From Zygnema cylindricum (Eukaryota > Streptophyta > Zygnematophyceae > Zygnematales > Zygnemataceae): 54,178 nt of DNA. The stretch lies in assembly GCA_037447655.1 (NCBI GenBank), contig JBBHKE010002036.1, forward strand, positions 52,136-106,313. Direction: 5' to 3'. A program made the position numbers and the translations under genes. This document shows positions 33,012 through 46,100 of this stretch, piece by piece (the stretch's first letter is position 1; each line of letters opens with the position of its first letter). The notes beneath the pieces were generated by a model that was not told the DNA's origin, did not search any database, and saw only the letters and a list, made by a program, of their open reading frames with translations.

Positions 33012-33549
33012 CACCGCCAATCGTTATTAGCGTTGTGTACACTAATTCCGTCCCGCTTTTTTTTTTATTATTCTCCACTAGTGTAGTTCATTCTATTTTT
33101 TCTTTATTCTATTTAGGGTTATTTTCAGTACGTTGTCTCTTAAATAGAGTTGTGTACGGTCAGTGTCAGACCGTACATAAATGTACCTTTTTAAGTTAAA
33201 AATTACAATAAATTAGTTTTAGTAACCGCAGACGCATGAGAATGTGCGTTCTAAAAAGGAAAAAAAACTAGGTCGTAAAAAATCCCGTTCCCACATATTC
33301 GTCCGACAGCCGCGTTTCGACCGTGTGAATGTACGATTTGTGTACGATTTGTCAGATTTTGTTCGGAGACCTATATTAGTGTAAGCATGTTTGTGACCGA
33401 CATTTTTTTTTTCAAAGATCCAAATTACCATAATCAAACAATTAGAATGTATGATTTTTCCCAAAATTTTCAAATTCTTAAATAGCGTACACCACTGTAA
33501 TTATTATTCTACGCTAATCAAACTCCCACGCTAATAACGATTGGCGGTG
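33012..33549. mobile_element. 538-base TA-flanked element, CACCGCCAATCGTTATTAG family
   Basis: Ends CACCGCCAATCGTTATTAG and CTAATAACGATTGGCGGTG; TA at 33010-33011 and 33550-33551. It contains GTCCCGCTTTTTTTT, TAAATAGAGTTGTGTACGGT, and CCACATATTCGTCCGACAGC. No convincing transposase frame. Close to the copies at 50085-50614 and 54054 onward. Confidence 0.85.
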
Positions 33550-33551
33550 TA

Positions 33552-35172
33552 GTGGATCACGAGATCCGACAGACGTATATATTATTTTTTGAATGGCACG
33601 TGGAAGGTACGTGATTGGGGGAGAATATTTTCCACCTGGGTCTTCGTAAGATATTATCGTTTTTTCAACCGAAACAGACGTTTTATGAAGGGGCGCCCAT
33701 TGGTCCAGTTTGCGGATCGTAAAACCGCTTCGTTTTGGAAAAAACTACGACCAACAAATATAGTGCTGCCAAAAAAGTGCAATGATTGGAATAGCCGCGG
33801 GATATCCGGCTGACCTATTTCAGTTAGGTCTAGGTTCACGTCTAGGTTTACGAAAAAAAAAAATAACGCAGAAAACAATTATAGCTGCCAGTGAAATTTT
33901 TTGTGAAACTTTTCTTTCTCTGTCAAAAATCATCGGATTTGCCAATTTTCCGGAAATGACGGGAACAGAATTAGGGTGTGTCCCATGTGTTCGTGGGTTT
34001 TTTCTCGTCGTTTTCACAGAAAATGAGACTTCCAATGATAAAATATTACGCCGTACGAAAAATGGGCAGAAAAAGCACAAGTACATTTTGCGTCATCTTG
34101 GAACTTGGAAGGTACGGCAATTTGGCGTTGTTTTCATCGCGACCCACTTCCAGCTCATCTTCACACTTGTAATGGAATCAAATCGCGATCTGATTTTAAC
34201 CAAAATAACACCCTATCGACGAATAGAAAGCAGGTATTGCACACGTGAAACGTCTTCGAAATTTTTTGAACGAGGGAGAGTACACGCTAATTTTTACATG
34301 CTCGTCACGTGCATGTACGTACAAAAATGACAAGCATGTACGGAAAAAAATCGTTGGGGTCTCGGACCTCAACTTTCATTCATGGGTCCTTTGCAAAAAT
34401 TTACAACGTCCTCATTTCTCCCCATCCTTTTTCATTCTACCGCTCCTCTTTCTCTCATCTCTAAATGAAATGCGGCAATAATAGTATCAAATGATATATA
34501 TATATATTTTAATGTTGTTGGTCTCATTTTGATGACATATCGAATGACAAATGGTAAGAAAAAGACATCGAGAAGCTTGGCGGAAAGTTTACGCGTTGAT
34601 GACGTCACAAGGTAGCATGAATTCGCAATGTCACAAAACTCTAAACATCTATAATGTCACAAAAAACTCGACGTCTACAACCGTCGCCGTTTTTGTAGAC
34701 GTCACTAATTATAGGATGTTTCGTAGTTGTCTATGTTTCGTACTATCGTAGGCTGTCGCATATTTTGTAGACGTTTACAACTGTCACATATTTGAAGTAA
34801 TGAAGGTACAAGTAATGATATAGGTACAATTTGAAAAGTACACCATAAAATCTGCGCTAAAATCCAAAGTAACATTTCAAAGGTTACATGGGGACATGCC
34901 TTTAGACCAAGAAAGCCATACGTAATCTTTTTTTTCACGTTTTTATATTCTACTCGTTATTTTATTAGTTTTTTTTTTCATCGACACGTGGCGGATTACC
35001 AAAATTTTGAGACTCGCCTTGCCATGGATCCACCAAATAGGTTATCGCGCAAAAACCGCTATTTTTTAACTAAATACATGCTTTTAATGAGCCAATGGGA
35101 GACATTACGTACACGCTTAAGCTAGAAAAGTAGTAAAGGCTCGACTCCATCAAGGTACAGTAGAATACACCA
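33552..35172. other. Intergenic, no gene recognised
   Basis: GTAC-rich DNA with overlapping short frames (longest 33782-34330, 182 codons) that lack domains or splice chains. A short (AT)n lies near 34495. Confidence 0.45.
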
Positions 35173-35730
35173 CACCGCCAATGGCTATTAGCGTAGTGTA
35201 CGCTAATTCTGTCCCGCTTTTTTATTATTATTCTCAAATAGCGTAGCTTATTCTATTTTTTTCTGTATGCCATTTAGGGTTATTTTCCAAGTACAGTACA
35301 AATCGAATGTATGTTGTCGTTTAAATAGTGTGGTTTACGGTAGGTGTCAGACCGTACAAAATTGTACCATTTTAAGTGAAAAAGTATAATTAATGAGTTA
35401 TAGTAACCGCGGACGCATGAGAATATGTGCTCTAAAAATGGGATAAAACCGGGTTGTCAAATATCACGTTTGCACATATTCGTACAACAACCACGTTTCG
35501 ACTGTGTGAACGTACGATTTGTGTACGATTTGTCAGATTTTGTACAATTTCCTATATTAGTGTAAGCATGTTTGCGACCGACATTTTTTTTTTCAGAGAC
35601 CCAAATTATAATTATTTAACAATTAGAATGTATGTTTTTTTTCAAAATTTCCAAATTCTTAATTAGCGTAGACCACGGTAATTATTCATATACGCTAAAG
35701 AAACTTTTATGCTAATAGCGATTGGCGGTG
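35173..35730. mobile_element. TA-type element, CACCGCCAATGGCTATTAG copy
   Basis: Left end CACCGCCAATGGCTATTAGC, right end GCTAATAGCGATTGGCGGTG followed by TA. The interior is collinear with 33012-33549 (GTCCCGC, CATATTCGTACAACAACCAC, TGTAAGCATGTTTGCGACCG). The left flank is CA, not TA, perhaps mutated. Confidence 0.75.
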
Positions 35731-35803
35731 TACTTTTTGGGCCCATGTCTGGGCTTGTACGGAAGCGCAAAAAATGATCCGAGAAAGCTCAATGATTGTG
35801 GTA

Positions 35804-36351
35804 CACCGCGAATCGTTATTAATGTTAATAACTCTAATTTGGGTTCTTAAAATTTTGTTTTTTTTTTTTAAATAGGATACATGATTTTAATTTTTCCTTG
35901 ATGTTAATTAAGGTATCGTACAAAATAGCGTAAAACCCGATAGTACAATAAAATATAAATAGTGTGGTGTACGGATGTTGTAAGACCGTACATAAATGTA
36001 CCTTTTCAAGTGAAAGTTTACAAAAAATGAATTAAATCAGACGCGCACGCATAGGAACGTGCGCTAAAAAAAACGGGATTAGTCCTACACGTAAATTAGT
36101 ATGTCATGTACGGATATTTTAAATTCGCGACGGCGTACGATTTCGAATAGTTTGTACGAATACATATATTATTGTATATAATCGTACGGCAAATATTCAA
36201 TTTTTGCTGTTCCCAAATTAGCATTAACGCCGAAATTATAATACACCTTTTTTTTGAAAAAAATCAAATTCTTAATTAGCATCAAGTACGGTAAATTTTC
36301 TTCAACACTATTTAAAATTTGACACTAATACGGTAATACCGATTCGCAGTG
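35804..36351. mobile_element. Diverged TA-flanked element
   Basis: Ends CACCGCGAATCGTTATTAATG and CGGTAATACCGATTCGCAGTG, with TA on both sides. The interior shares TGTACGGATGTTGTAAGACCG and ATAAATGTACCTTTTCAAGTG with the 33012 family. Confidence 0.65.
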
Positions 36352-36353
36352 TA

Positions 36354-39300
36354 GCCGCGGGAAGTGCGGAATTTATGGAAGGGTTCGAAACCTCGAGATT
36401 CACAAAATCTGCCCCTTTGTAATTTTTTGACATTATAATTTCAGCGTCAAAAGTAGTATATGGCTTCGCCCAATCGTTGGATTCCGATAACATTTTTGAG
36501 ACGCGTAAAACAACAGTAAAAAAGTTATTCTCAAATGTTTTAGTTTTCCCGTATTTTTTGTCCTTTTGATGCTTTAAGCCACGCGACGAGCTGTGAATGG
36601 CGGAAAGCTTGGACCGGTTTATCCCCCTTAAAAATCCTAAAAGAGGTTCATCGTGCTTAGGTCTTGACTTTGGAGAGAAAGGTACAGTACGGTACCCGAT
36701 TCCACTGGCGGATAGTGTTTTGAAATTTTCATGGAATAATGCCCTAACCTGCTTTCAAAATTACCGCATGGAAATGCCCGGATTAAGTTATCTTACGTAC
36801 TGCGTGGAGATTTGTAGAATGTAAACGTGGCGTATGGTCAGCCATTCATTTCTTTATGACGGCTGCCTAGATCCACTAATTGCGAATTGATGGCGGTACG
36901 GATTGTTCGGTTCTCTCTTTCGCAAAGAGTCGCGAAATCTTTTGTCCTATGCGAACGGCGTTTCGAGTTTCGACGGACGACTTCCGTCAAAGGAACAGTA
37001 ATGGACAGCACTTTTGTCGCTTTGTATACGCAATCAGACATATTAAATACAGCGGACACGGTTAATATTAATACGGGCACGAATACAGCTAAGGCATATC
37101 TTTGTAGATACGCCAGAATTACTGAACTTCACGGCTACAAACGGCCACAAATTGACCGCTCACCATTTCCGCCTAATTTGTTCAGCCGTCACTTTTTTCG
37201 AGTTACCCGATAGGAGTTTAGCCGGAAGAGACATTTAAAAGTTAAAAAAACGGCAACGACTGTCATTGGCCATTTTCGAAATCGGTTGACTTTATCGCGA
37301 TTTCACCCTTGACCTTGCCGTACACTGCCAGGAGCAGAACGTGCACGGGATTGGTCCATAACCTCAAAGAAGCGCGAATAGTGATGGAGGATCTTCTCAA
37401 GTCCAAGATACGGGATTTCCAATAATCAGACACAACGGACGGCCTAGATGACTTGTCAAAATTGCTTGGGAAACAACCTCAAACTTTAACCTTTTGTTTT
37501 CGGAGCTTCGAACGCCGTCAATATAAACCGACGATAAAAACACGTCACATTTGAAGTGAGAAAATATCCTAGTATCTTAGAAAAGATACGACACAGGAAT
37601 GTCACGTCCCCACCAAAATCTGTTCGTGTCCGCAAGATTTTCCGATTAATCCGCATCACACAAGATTCCGAAACGGACTACAAATCATTCTAGTGAGTCG
37701 TGTACGGCTTCTCTCAGCTTCTACTGTACCGTACTGAGAACGTCGCAAGCGACAGAATAAGATTGGACCAGTTAAGTTATTCGGGTGTAAATGTGGACTC
37801 GTCGACCAACGGAATATATGTGAGTCACTAAAAAAGGTTAACCCTACAAGGGCAGGTGGGGTTTCGCGTAGTTATCGGCAGATGGATCCAAATTCCAAAA
37901 GGTCCGCTCGCCATTCCGTCTGTCGCATTCCATAACTGCCAGAAGCCAAACCGCGGCACCTGCAGAACGTACGGATACCTCCCCTCCAAAGACCAAGCGA
38001 TCTTACCGCATATTCTTTTATGCATGGCAGCATGGCAGATGTCACATGTACGCCAAAATACACGTCGGGTGACAGCTGACAAGCTATGGACATCACTCGG
38101 GGGAATCGTACAGGAAGGCAACTTATTATGTACCATTTCGAAATCCAGTTGGACGAAGTAACGCAGTACGGCTGACAGGTTTTGCGAAGTCGGCAGCTGG
38201 AAAATCTACGGGCCACGTGGAATTTTGTCTTATCGGCCATTCCGGTTGACCCGAGCCCTCTGACAAATTAATGCGAATGAAGGCTCGCATATGTACGGCA
38301 ATAGGCTTGAATGCGGCTCCAAGTTGGTCACGTTTTTTTACAATTTGTATGTTTTTGTCCGATGACTCATGCAGAGATATAATCCTTTACATGGTGTACG
38401 ACAAACGACCACTCGTATTTTGTCGTGCTTTCCATCCGTACGTCTGGGTGCCTGCGACCTGCAGTCTTTTGCATGCTCTGGAACAGTGCTACAGTGGCAC
38501 AGTACCCTAATCAAACAAAAGGACGAGGAAAAAACAAAAACTAGCTTGGAAAGAAAAAAATAAAGGACAGAAAAAACAGAAAATAAAGAACAAGAAAATT
38601 TCATGTGGTAAACGAGGCACATAAATACGGACAAAATCGGATATTGTACTACTATAGCTGTCGGCACGTTGTACATCCTGATCTACTCTTTTCCGCAGCA
38701 TAGCGTAGTGCTGTCCTGTCCTGTACTTTATTTTGAATACCGTACTAATTCTGTACTTTCCACATGTACAAGGATCCGTGATTATATTCGATCCAAGATT
38801 GCTTTTTCGGACTTATTTTCTGTGCTCTTTCCATGATACTTAAATCCAAGAGAGAATCCGTACATAACAGCGCGATGTGACAGACGGGAAACATACAAAT
38901 TTCAAGAAAATATGTTTTTTTTTTTTTTAACTTTGTTTTCTTGCCGATATTTTATGTCTTTCCTTCGTAAAAATAGTGCTAGAATTTAATATGATTCGTC
39001 CAAGCCTCGAAGGCACGCGGCACCTTTTTCCGGAGACCCGCTGCAGATATTTCCAAATTTTGTCGTATCTCGCGTGACTCGATTCAAGAAATTTCTTGGA
39101 GTTCACGGAAGGACTTCGCGACAAAAAACTTGGACCTAAGGACATTTCGTTGTCTTTTTCGTTAGATTGAGGGGATAAGGTTTTAAATAGACATGAAAGG
39201 CTTCCTACAGATCAGTTTGTCCGTACATCATAAAGGACACCGTACAAGCCTATCCCTTGTGACATAAGAGCTAGAGGGCCTCTTCATGTCCAGGAGAACA

Positions 39301-41131
39301 AAAGAAGAAAGAGGCGGAGACGAGAATTTACGGAAGATAAAATATAACGGACAAATCTGACAGATCTCCTTACCTGTACGGTTCAATTGGCAGTTTCTTC
39401 ACTTTTCTTCCGGAAAACCTGTCCTCCGTACCGTACCTAGACTTCAGCTAAGTTGCTATGCTGTTGTTGAACCGACTGTTCACATTTAACTGCATGGAAA
39501 CTCCAGAACTCGGAGTTATCGATTCGTACGCACGAAATTTTTAAAGTATTCATCTAACATTTTCCGATTTTTTGCGAGGACCACCGCGAACGTCTCCTTC
39601 GCGAACGGCTCGGAATGACTGTGCCGTACTGTAGGGTACCGTACGTACACATGGAGAGTACAGTATTCGTACAAATTCCGGGAGACGCGGATGACAACTG
39701 GAAAAAAACGCTGTGTACCTCTTGCCGCAGGAAGTTTTGGGCACTTGTTTTCGCCGGTGGCCCGGAAGAACCTAGCTCTGTTGTAGAATCCAGAAAGTAC
39801 AGTCCAAACGTCGCCAACTAGTACTTTTGTTTGTCTTAAACAAGGTATACCGTAGTTACGCGTTCGTTTAGGTGCTGTGGCTTTTTTAAGGGATTTAGTG
39901 TTTAAACGTAAAACGCCCATGGAAACATCGTTTAAACGTGTAATCTCTTGAAGCCTCATTTTCTCGTTTATTTCGTACGTTTAACCGCATTTAAGGACAA
40001 AATGCCCTACACCTTACATTTTCCACTATTCGTAATTAAATAAAGTTTCAAAATTCCAAATTCCCCCAATGGACCAAGATTTGAAAAACAAAAAAATCAT
40101 TAGAGCTTTTATTTACCACTCATCGGTTAAGTAGTATATTTGTTGTCCCTAATTCCTAATGTTATGTATCGAATCAGAACCACCAGTGATCAATTTTGCG
40201 TGCCCTATGTTCATTGATACGACGGCTTAGTTTCTCTTTACTCAACTCGACAATATTCCATTTACCAACATAAAATAAATTTGTGTGTAACCTTTTTAAA
40301 ACGCATGAAATTGCATGTAATCTTGTTTTGGATACCCCATGAAGTAAGTTCTAAAAGAAATTGAAACGCTAAAATTTACTTTATAAAACTAGCCGTACCA
40401 AAAAAGCCCTCAAAAAATGTAAAATAACAAAAGACTTAAGAAATATAAAAATTTCCCAAACATTTAAAAATACTACAAAACCTTATAATAATTGAAGAAA
40501 TTACGTCAAGGATATAAAACTTGAAGAAAAAACGTAAAAGTAGACTTAAGTTTTAGAAGACAAGTTGGCATATAGGACGAGCAAACTGCTTTAAATTTTT
40601 GTAAGTTACCAACATGTTTTTCACTTCGCCAATCTAAAATATATATATATATATATATATTGAATACTTAAAGCCGAAAATAGCACGATAAAAGATAGCA
40701 CAAAAATTGGTTCTTACCCCATCTTCGATTTTTGACCGGGCATCGAATAATGTAAAATTGTATTCAAATGAGTTTGATACGCAACGCGACAAATGCGCTT
40801 ACTTCATGTAGCTGTAAAAATAGGGTTTTTCTTTGTATAATTTGTTACTCATTAATAAAAGGGCATTGGTTACATTTGGAAAGTAATTATTAACAATAAC
40901 TAATTTATAAAATTCAGTGTTTTTTTGGTTGAATAAAACACCTAATAAATAATATAATATTAGAAAATGTTAAAAACGTAAATTCAAGAGTTGTAAACTG
41001 TATAGACGAATGTTAAAACGTTAGAACGTGGAATCTACGCCAAAAGTTTTTTTGTTTGGCGCTAGAACAAAACGCGCTAACCTAGGCAATCTCGAAACCG
41101 GACGGACCGTTTGCCTTGTAAGGTTGGCCGC
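36354..41131. other. Long intergenic stretch, no gene recognised
   Basis: GTAC-rich from 36.4 to 39.9 kb, then very AT-rich with an (AT)n at about 40637-40660. Overlapping frames near 37830-38240 and 39516-39959 lack recognisable domains and overlap in opposite strands. No RNA gene seen. Confidence 0.45.
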
Positions 41132-41153
41132 TACAGTACAGTACTGTACTGTA
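41132..41153. promoter_or_regulatory. 22-base perfect palindrome upstream of the chimeric gene
   Basis: Half-site TACAGTACAGT followed by its exact complement. It lies about 130 bases before a possible first exon (41284) of the coiled-coil/CCCH gene. GTAC-rich palindromes of this kind can be copper-response-type (GTAC core) sites or repeat ends; neither is shown. Confidence 0.35.
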
Positions 41154-41283
41154 GTTGTAATGGGAATAAACTCTGCCGGCACTTATTGTACGGTTTCTGT
41201 ACAACACATGTACGGCATATCTGTACGGTAATGTTGGGCGGTTCCTGGGAACACCTAGCAGGGTAGGGTTTCCTGGAATGTAG

Positions 41284-41382
41284 ATGACAGAAAAAGGAAA
41301 ATTTGAAAGGAGAATTTTGGCTATGGCTCCTCACAGAATGGGAGAAGCAGAAGGAGGAGAATCTTTGGTAGTGTCTGACATG
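41284..41382 (+). CDS. Possible upstream first exon of the chimeric gene
   Basis: ATG at 41284 opens 33 codons ending SLVVSDM at donor ATG|GTAATT, phase 0, which would splice in frame to 41878. There is no family match. The ATG at 41884 in the next exon (ACCATGA context) may instead be the start, with this exon as leader or not used. Confidence 0.25.
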
Positions 41383-41877
41383 GTAATTGGCTTCTAGATT
41401 ACTTTTGACAAGCGCTAGAAATTTTAGACTGCACAACTTTGTAGGATAACTTTTTAAGAGTACTGAGTCACAAAATGAATGATAAGGATATGGATAGGAT
41501 ATGTTGTATGTATATTTTTGTTGTATTATCGTGATAGACTAATTGAGTTGGTATTATTCTCCTTGTATTTCTTTACTATTTTGGTTCAGCATTTTGCAAT
41601 GATTACTTTATGTGTTGTTTTGGCTGCCTGTTGAATCTTCGTTTAGTGAGATTGCTACTATTGCTGTTTGTTTTATCTGCATTCGACATGTTTCTCATGT
41701 ACGGTTGACTGAACATTGGTTGTTTCCATGTTTTTTCTGCTTTTGTCGTGATTGATTTGCCATTATACTTTCCTTTCTTTTGAAAACTCATTTGCTTGCT
41801 TTTGTTTTATTTCCTTTACCCTTGTCCGTACACTCATGTTTCTCTTCACACATCTGCTTCTCCGTACATTTATGCAG

Positions 41878-43117
41878 GACACCATGACACCGAAAGTTGC
41901 GAAAGATCGGATTACACAGCTCGACTCTCAACTAAAAATTGTTCGTAAGGTAAGAAGAAACCAAATCCTTTTTTGGCTTTGGTAAGCTTCTCTCGGTCTC
42001 CCTATCATTCCTTTCCATTTTGTTGGCGGTATTGTCGACGCATTATTGTTTTTTTTCTTGTCATTGTATTCTTTGTCCATGGAATTGTCTTGTTTGTATG
42101 AAGGGTAAATCAGTTCTGAAGTAGAAAGGGCTTTTTTTTGGACTTGTAGGAACTTTCTTCTGCAACAGAAGAAGCTTCAAAGCGTGAAGAACGCTTGTTG
42201 ATGGAATTGGACACTGTGAGTCGCCAATTTTGTCGCCCCTTTTTCTGCTACTGCTCTTTCTGTTATTATTTTTAGATAATATAGTTTACCTTCATTTCTG
42301 CTACTTAGTCTTCTTCTCACCTTTTTTCTTGTACATCCACACAATTGTTAAGTTTTTAAGCCTCCCGTTCATTGCTGTAGTTTCCTTACTTGCAGTGTTT
42401 CATTTTGATTTTGCAGACAAGGAAACTTGCAGAACTTTACAAGGAGAAAGCTGACGAGGCTTCTACAAAGAGTAGCGATCTTATGTCCATTATTAAGGCC
42501 TTTGAGGTAAATTTCCTTATTAAACCACAGGTTGATGCCAATTTGCAGAAAACTGTTGATTTAGAGTTACATTTGAGTGATGTGAATGATGTTCATTGAG
42601 AATGTCTGCAGGATGGACTGTCCACCCAGTTGAAAATATGGTGCCACCGCTGAGGTCACTGTTTTGTTTTGTTGCAGACGCACATGTACCAAAGGGAAGC
42701 ACAATTTAATGCAAAGTTACAACAAGAAGTTGAAGCCCGTGAAGTGGCTGAGAAGGTGAGACAAAAATGTTCTTTTTGTGGTTGGTGAAATGGGGAAGTT
42801 GAGGACAAAAGTGCTGAATTGTCTGAACACTTCTAGGAGCCGAACAGCAGTATCATATAATGGTTTTGTCATGTCTGTTGGTGATTAAGATGTCCTTTCG
42901 TTTGTTTCCAGTGCTGGTTTTGGTGATGCCTGTATTTTTTTCGCACATCCTTACTTTCGGAAGGAACCTTTTTACAGGATGCAAAGGAAAGTCGGGAAAA
43001 GTTGGAAGAAGAATTGGCTATGTTGAAAGAAGAAGTTGCTTTGGCTAAAGCTGCAGCGAAGGTTGCAGATGAATCTGCTCGAGAAACTGTTGTTAATGGG
43101 TTGGTGGTAGAACAAAA
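41878..43117 (+). other. NUA/TPR-like coiled-coil exon cassette
   Basis: Exons of 72, 66, 90, 78 and 140 bases. The first four are phase 0 at both ends; the last ends in phase 2. Heptad-like Leu/Ala spacing and high Glu/Lys content run through about 145 residues. The order TKELSS-like, [47 protein letters not shown] parallels the plant nuclear pore anchor, as I recall that sequence. Only this short segment of a roughly 2,000-residue protein is present. Confidence 0.65.
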
Positions 43118-46100
43118 GTAAGTATGTGCATTAACCTTCTTTAGACAAAGGGGTAAAACTCAATCATGTCCATACGAAAGGGATATAGAAGAACTGGTAG
43201 GAATGCTTATTTACAATGTTTACAAAGAGTTCCATTCTGATAGGGTAGTTTTCAAAGGGAAGTCTACTATCATGTTGAGTGTAAATCGTACAATTTTACT
43301 GTAGCTGTACTTATGATTACTCAAAAAAATATACGACGAGGGTAAAAATTTGATATTTCATGGTCCTATGAGTCTACTCTTATTCCCTTGCCTTTTCATG
43401 CTCGTTTCTAACCTTTTTTTTTTTGGAATTACAGGGAGTCAGATGGAGGTATAAATGTTGCTGCGATGAAGACGCAGGATGCAACTACTACTGCTTCGGT
43501 ATGTTTGACCACATTTAATGAAGCCTCTTGTCCTTAATATTGTTAAGGGTTGTGAAGGATGGATTGAGAATCACGATGATACATTTGAAATTGGCGCCAT
43601 CCGTTTTCTGTTACTGCATTGCAGTCTAGGGTCATGTGTAAAAGCAGTCAGGTGGTGTAGATTTTTTTCTGTTTTTCAAGTGATAGGCATGTTGTTTGCT
43701 TTATTTTTGCAGAATAAACATTGTGTTCTACTGGTTTTGCTGTGTTCACTGTGATAAGTAGTCGCTGTTGGGCTTTCACTCTGTCAGCTTTGCACACTTT
43801 GATTTCAATGGTTGGAAATGAGTTTTGCACAGAAGGTATGTATTTTCATGAATGTTTTCACATGAGTTTTATGAAACGGATATTTATTATACTCGATGTG
43901 ATTTAGCAAAGTTAGTCTTTGAAAGGAAATGCGATACTGGGGGAAACTGGCACAAATTTAATTTCGTGGAGGTGGTTTCTTTTAAAACAGGCAAATAAAG
44001 AGGGAGCCTCAAACAGGAGAGAGCCAATTGATACATGCAGGCAACACCTATTTCCAGGAGAGAGTGTGTCAGAGGAGGATGAACAACTGGTATGATTTTT
44101 GCAGTAAATCTCTCCTTTCTGTGGCTTCTGTCAGTTTCTGTTAATGTTCTCATAACAGAGCCCATGACCAGTGGCTATGTTGTTTTCTTCTTTGAATCTT
44201 TTTGCAATTGTATCTGCTGTAGAATCACAATACCACATGCATCGACCATTTTGTCACATTCTTTGTCATGCAAGACATGTATAAAAACTCGAAGAAAACT
44301 TGAGCCTGTGAGTAGGGCAAAATACTGTAGGTCATACTATGGAGTACGTCTGTGCAGGTATCATGCCCGCATACACCTGGCAGTTCAGAAGCAGCAAAGG
44401 ATAACGAGGATGAGATGTATACGTCCATCTCTACAACCAGTAGTCGGGAATACCCTCCAGACCCATCTTTACCCGACATAAAGAACAGCATTTATGGGAC
44501 AGATGAGTTCAGGATGTTCAGTTTCAAAGTACGACCATGTTCAAGGGCATACAGTCATGACTGGACCGAATGTCCTTTTGTTCATCCCGGAGAGAATGCG
44601 AGGCGAAGGGATCCTCGTCGTTACCACTATAGCTGTGTGCCATGCCCTGACTTTCGAAAAGGAGCTTGTCGAAGAGGCGATAATTGTGAATATGCCCATG
44701 GAGTGTTTGAATGCTGGTTGCATCCAGCTCAGTATCGCACAAGGTCAGTTTCTAACATTGGATTATTGCCCATGTAATGGGAGTTGCGAATGTAGTTTCT
44801 GTTTCTTGTACAACTGTCTGTATGCCTGCATTTGTTTTTCATTCCTTTGTCATCAAATTCTGCCCGAGTGCCTGAATTTGATTGATGTGCGCATTTGTTT
44901 TTTGTTTGTGACAGACTTTGCAAGGATGGGACAAGTTGTGCTCGTCGTGTCTGTTTTTTTGCCCACACATCGGAAGAACTACGACCTGTCTATACCGCAA
45001 CTGGTTCAGCCATTCCTTCTCCACGTTCCGCATCCCCTATGGACATGCGTTCTGTGAGTTTGTCGGCCGAGTTTCCACCGATGTCACCCTCTTCAGTATT
45101 GATGATGTCACAGTTTTCTCAATCTTCCGAGCCTTTTAGTCTTCCAACTCCTCCTATGTCTCCGTCAGGCGCATCAAGTGGCGGTGCAAACCAATGGTCT
45201 CAGTCTTCGTCAACCACATCTGCCCTTCATCTTGGTAATGGGTTTCAGGCTAGTCGACTCAGAGCGGCTCTTCACGCTCGTGATATTCCTGCTCAAGATG
45301 AAATAGATGCCATGATGGCCCTTCAAAGTAAATCTAATGATATGGATACGGCACGGGAAGCCGAACAGTTTGTACAACATGCTCGCCTGGCGGCAGTCGC
45401 TGCCTCGGCGGGACTCTCTCTCTCTCCTAGGGCAGGTAGAGGAGGATTTTCAGGTCTGGGTTTGCAGATTCCTCCTTCTCCACAAGTGCCGGAAGATTAT
45501 TATGGGCCAGATCCGAACCAGATGCCGTCGCCTGTGAGGTCACCCCTTGGTAATGCTGATCGAAGTTCTCAGTTTGGACAACACTCTGGTGTCGGTTCTC
45601 CAACTTCGATTCGCCGGTTAAACAGTGAGCAGCTTCTCCAACAATATTTAGACGCGTCCATACCGGTATCTCATGGTGTTCACCAAAGTGGGATGCAAAA
45701 TGAGAGAGGAATGTCTTCTCCAGTTCCTTTCTCTGGCTCTGGAGCGCAACAGTCGGCTGTTGCCGCTGCCCTAAATGCTCGACGAAGTCCAGTTCCTCGT
45801 CCTATGTGGCGTGACCGTGACCATCCACCACATATGGGGGGAGGACTGAGTGGTGGCCTACCACCTCTGTCGATTTCGGCGGAGTGGGGTTCACCTACTG
45901 GAAAACCTGATTGGGGAATGCCACATGAGGAACCGCACATGAGACGAGGTGGACAGGAAGATGAGTCCGAAATGGTGTGGTTACATAGACAGAGGATGGT
46001 GAAAGAGACGAGGAATAGTGTGGATAATGAGGCAGCTGTTGCCGCGGCCCTCGCAGCATCGGCTGGAGGAAGTATGATTCAGGTTATGAGCCGAGAAAAA

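Noticed and set aside
37828-38240. Overlapping frames of about 100-120 codons on both strands
   Set aside because: They overlap antisense, lack domains, and have composition like the surrounding GTAC-rich DNA.
43805-43840. Three-base micro-exon (CAG|AAG|GTATG) between exons 43498 and 43991
   Set aside because: Phase-neutral and so possible, but such a short match is expected by chance.
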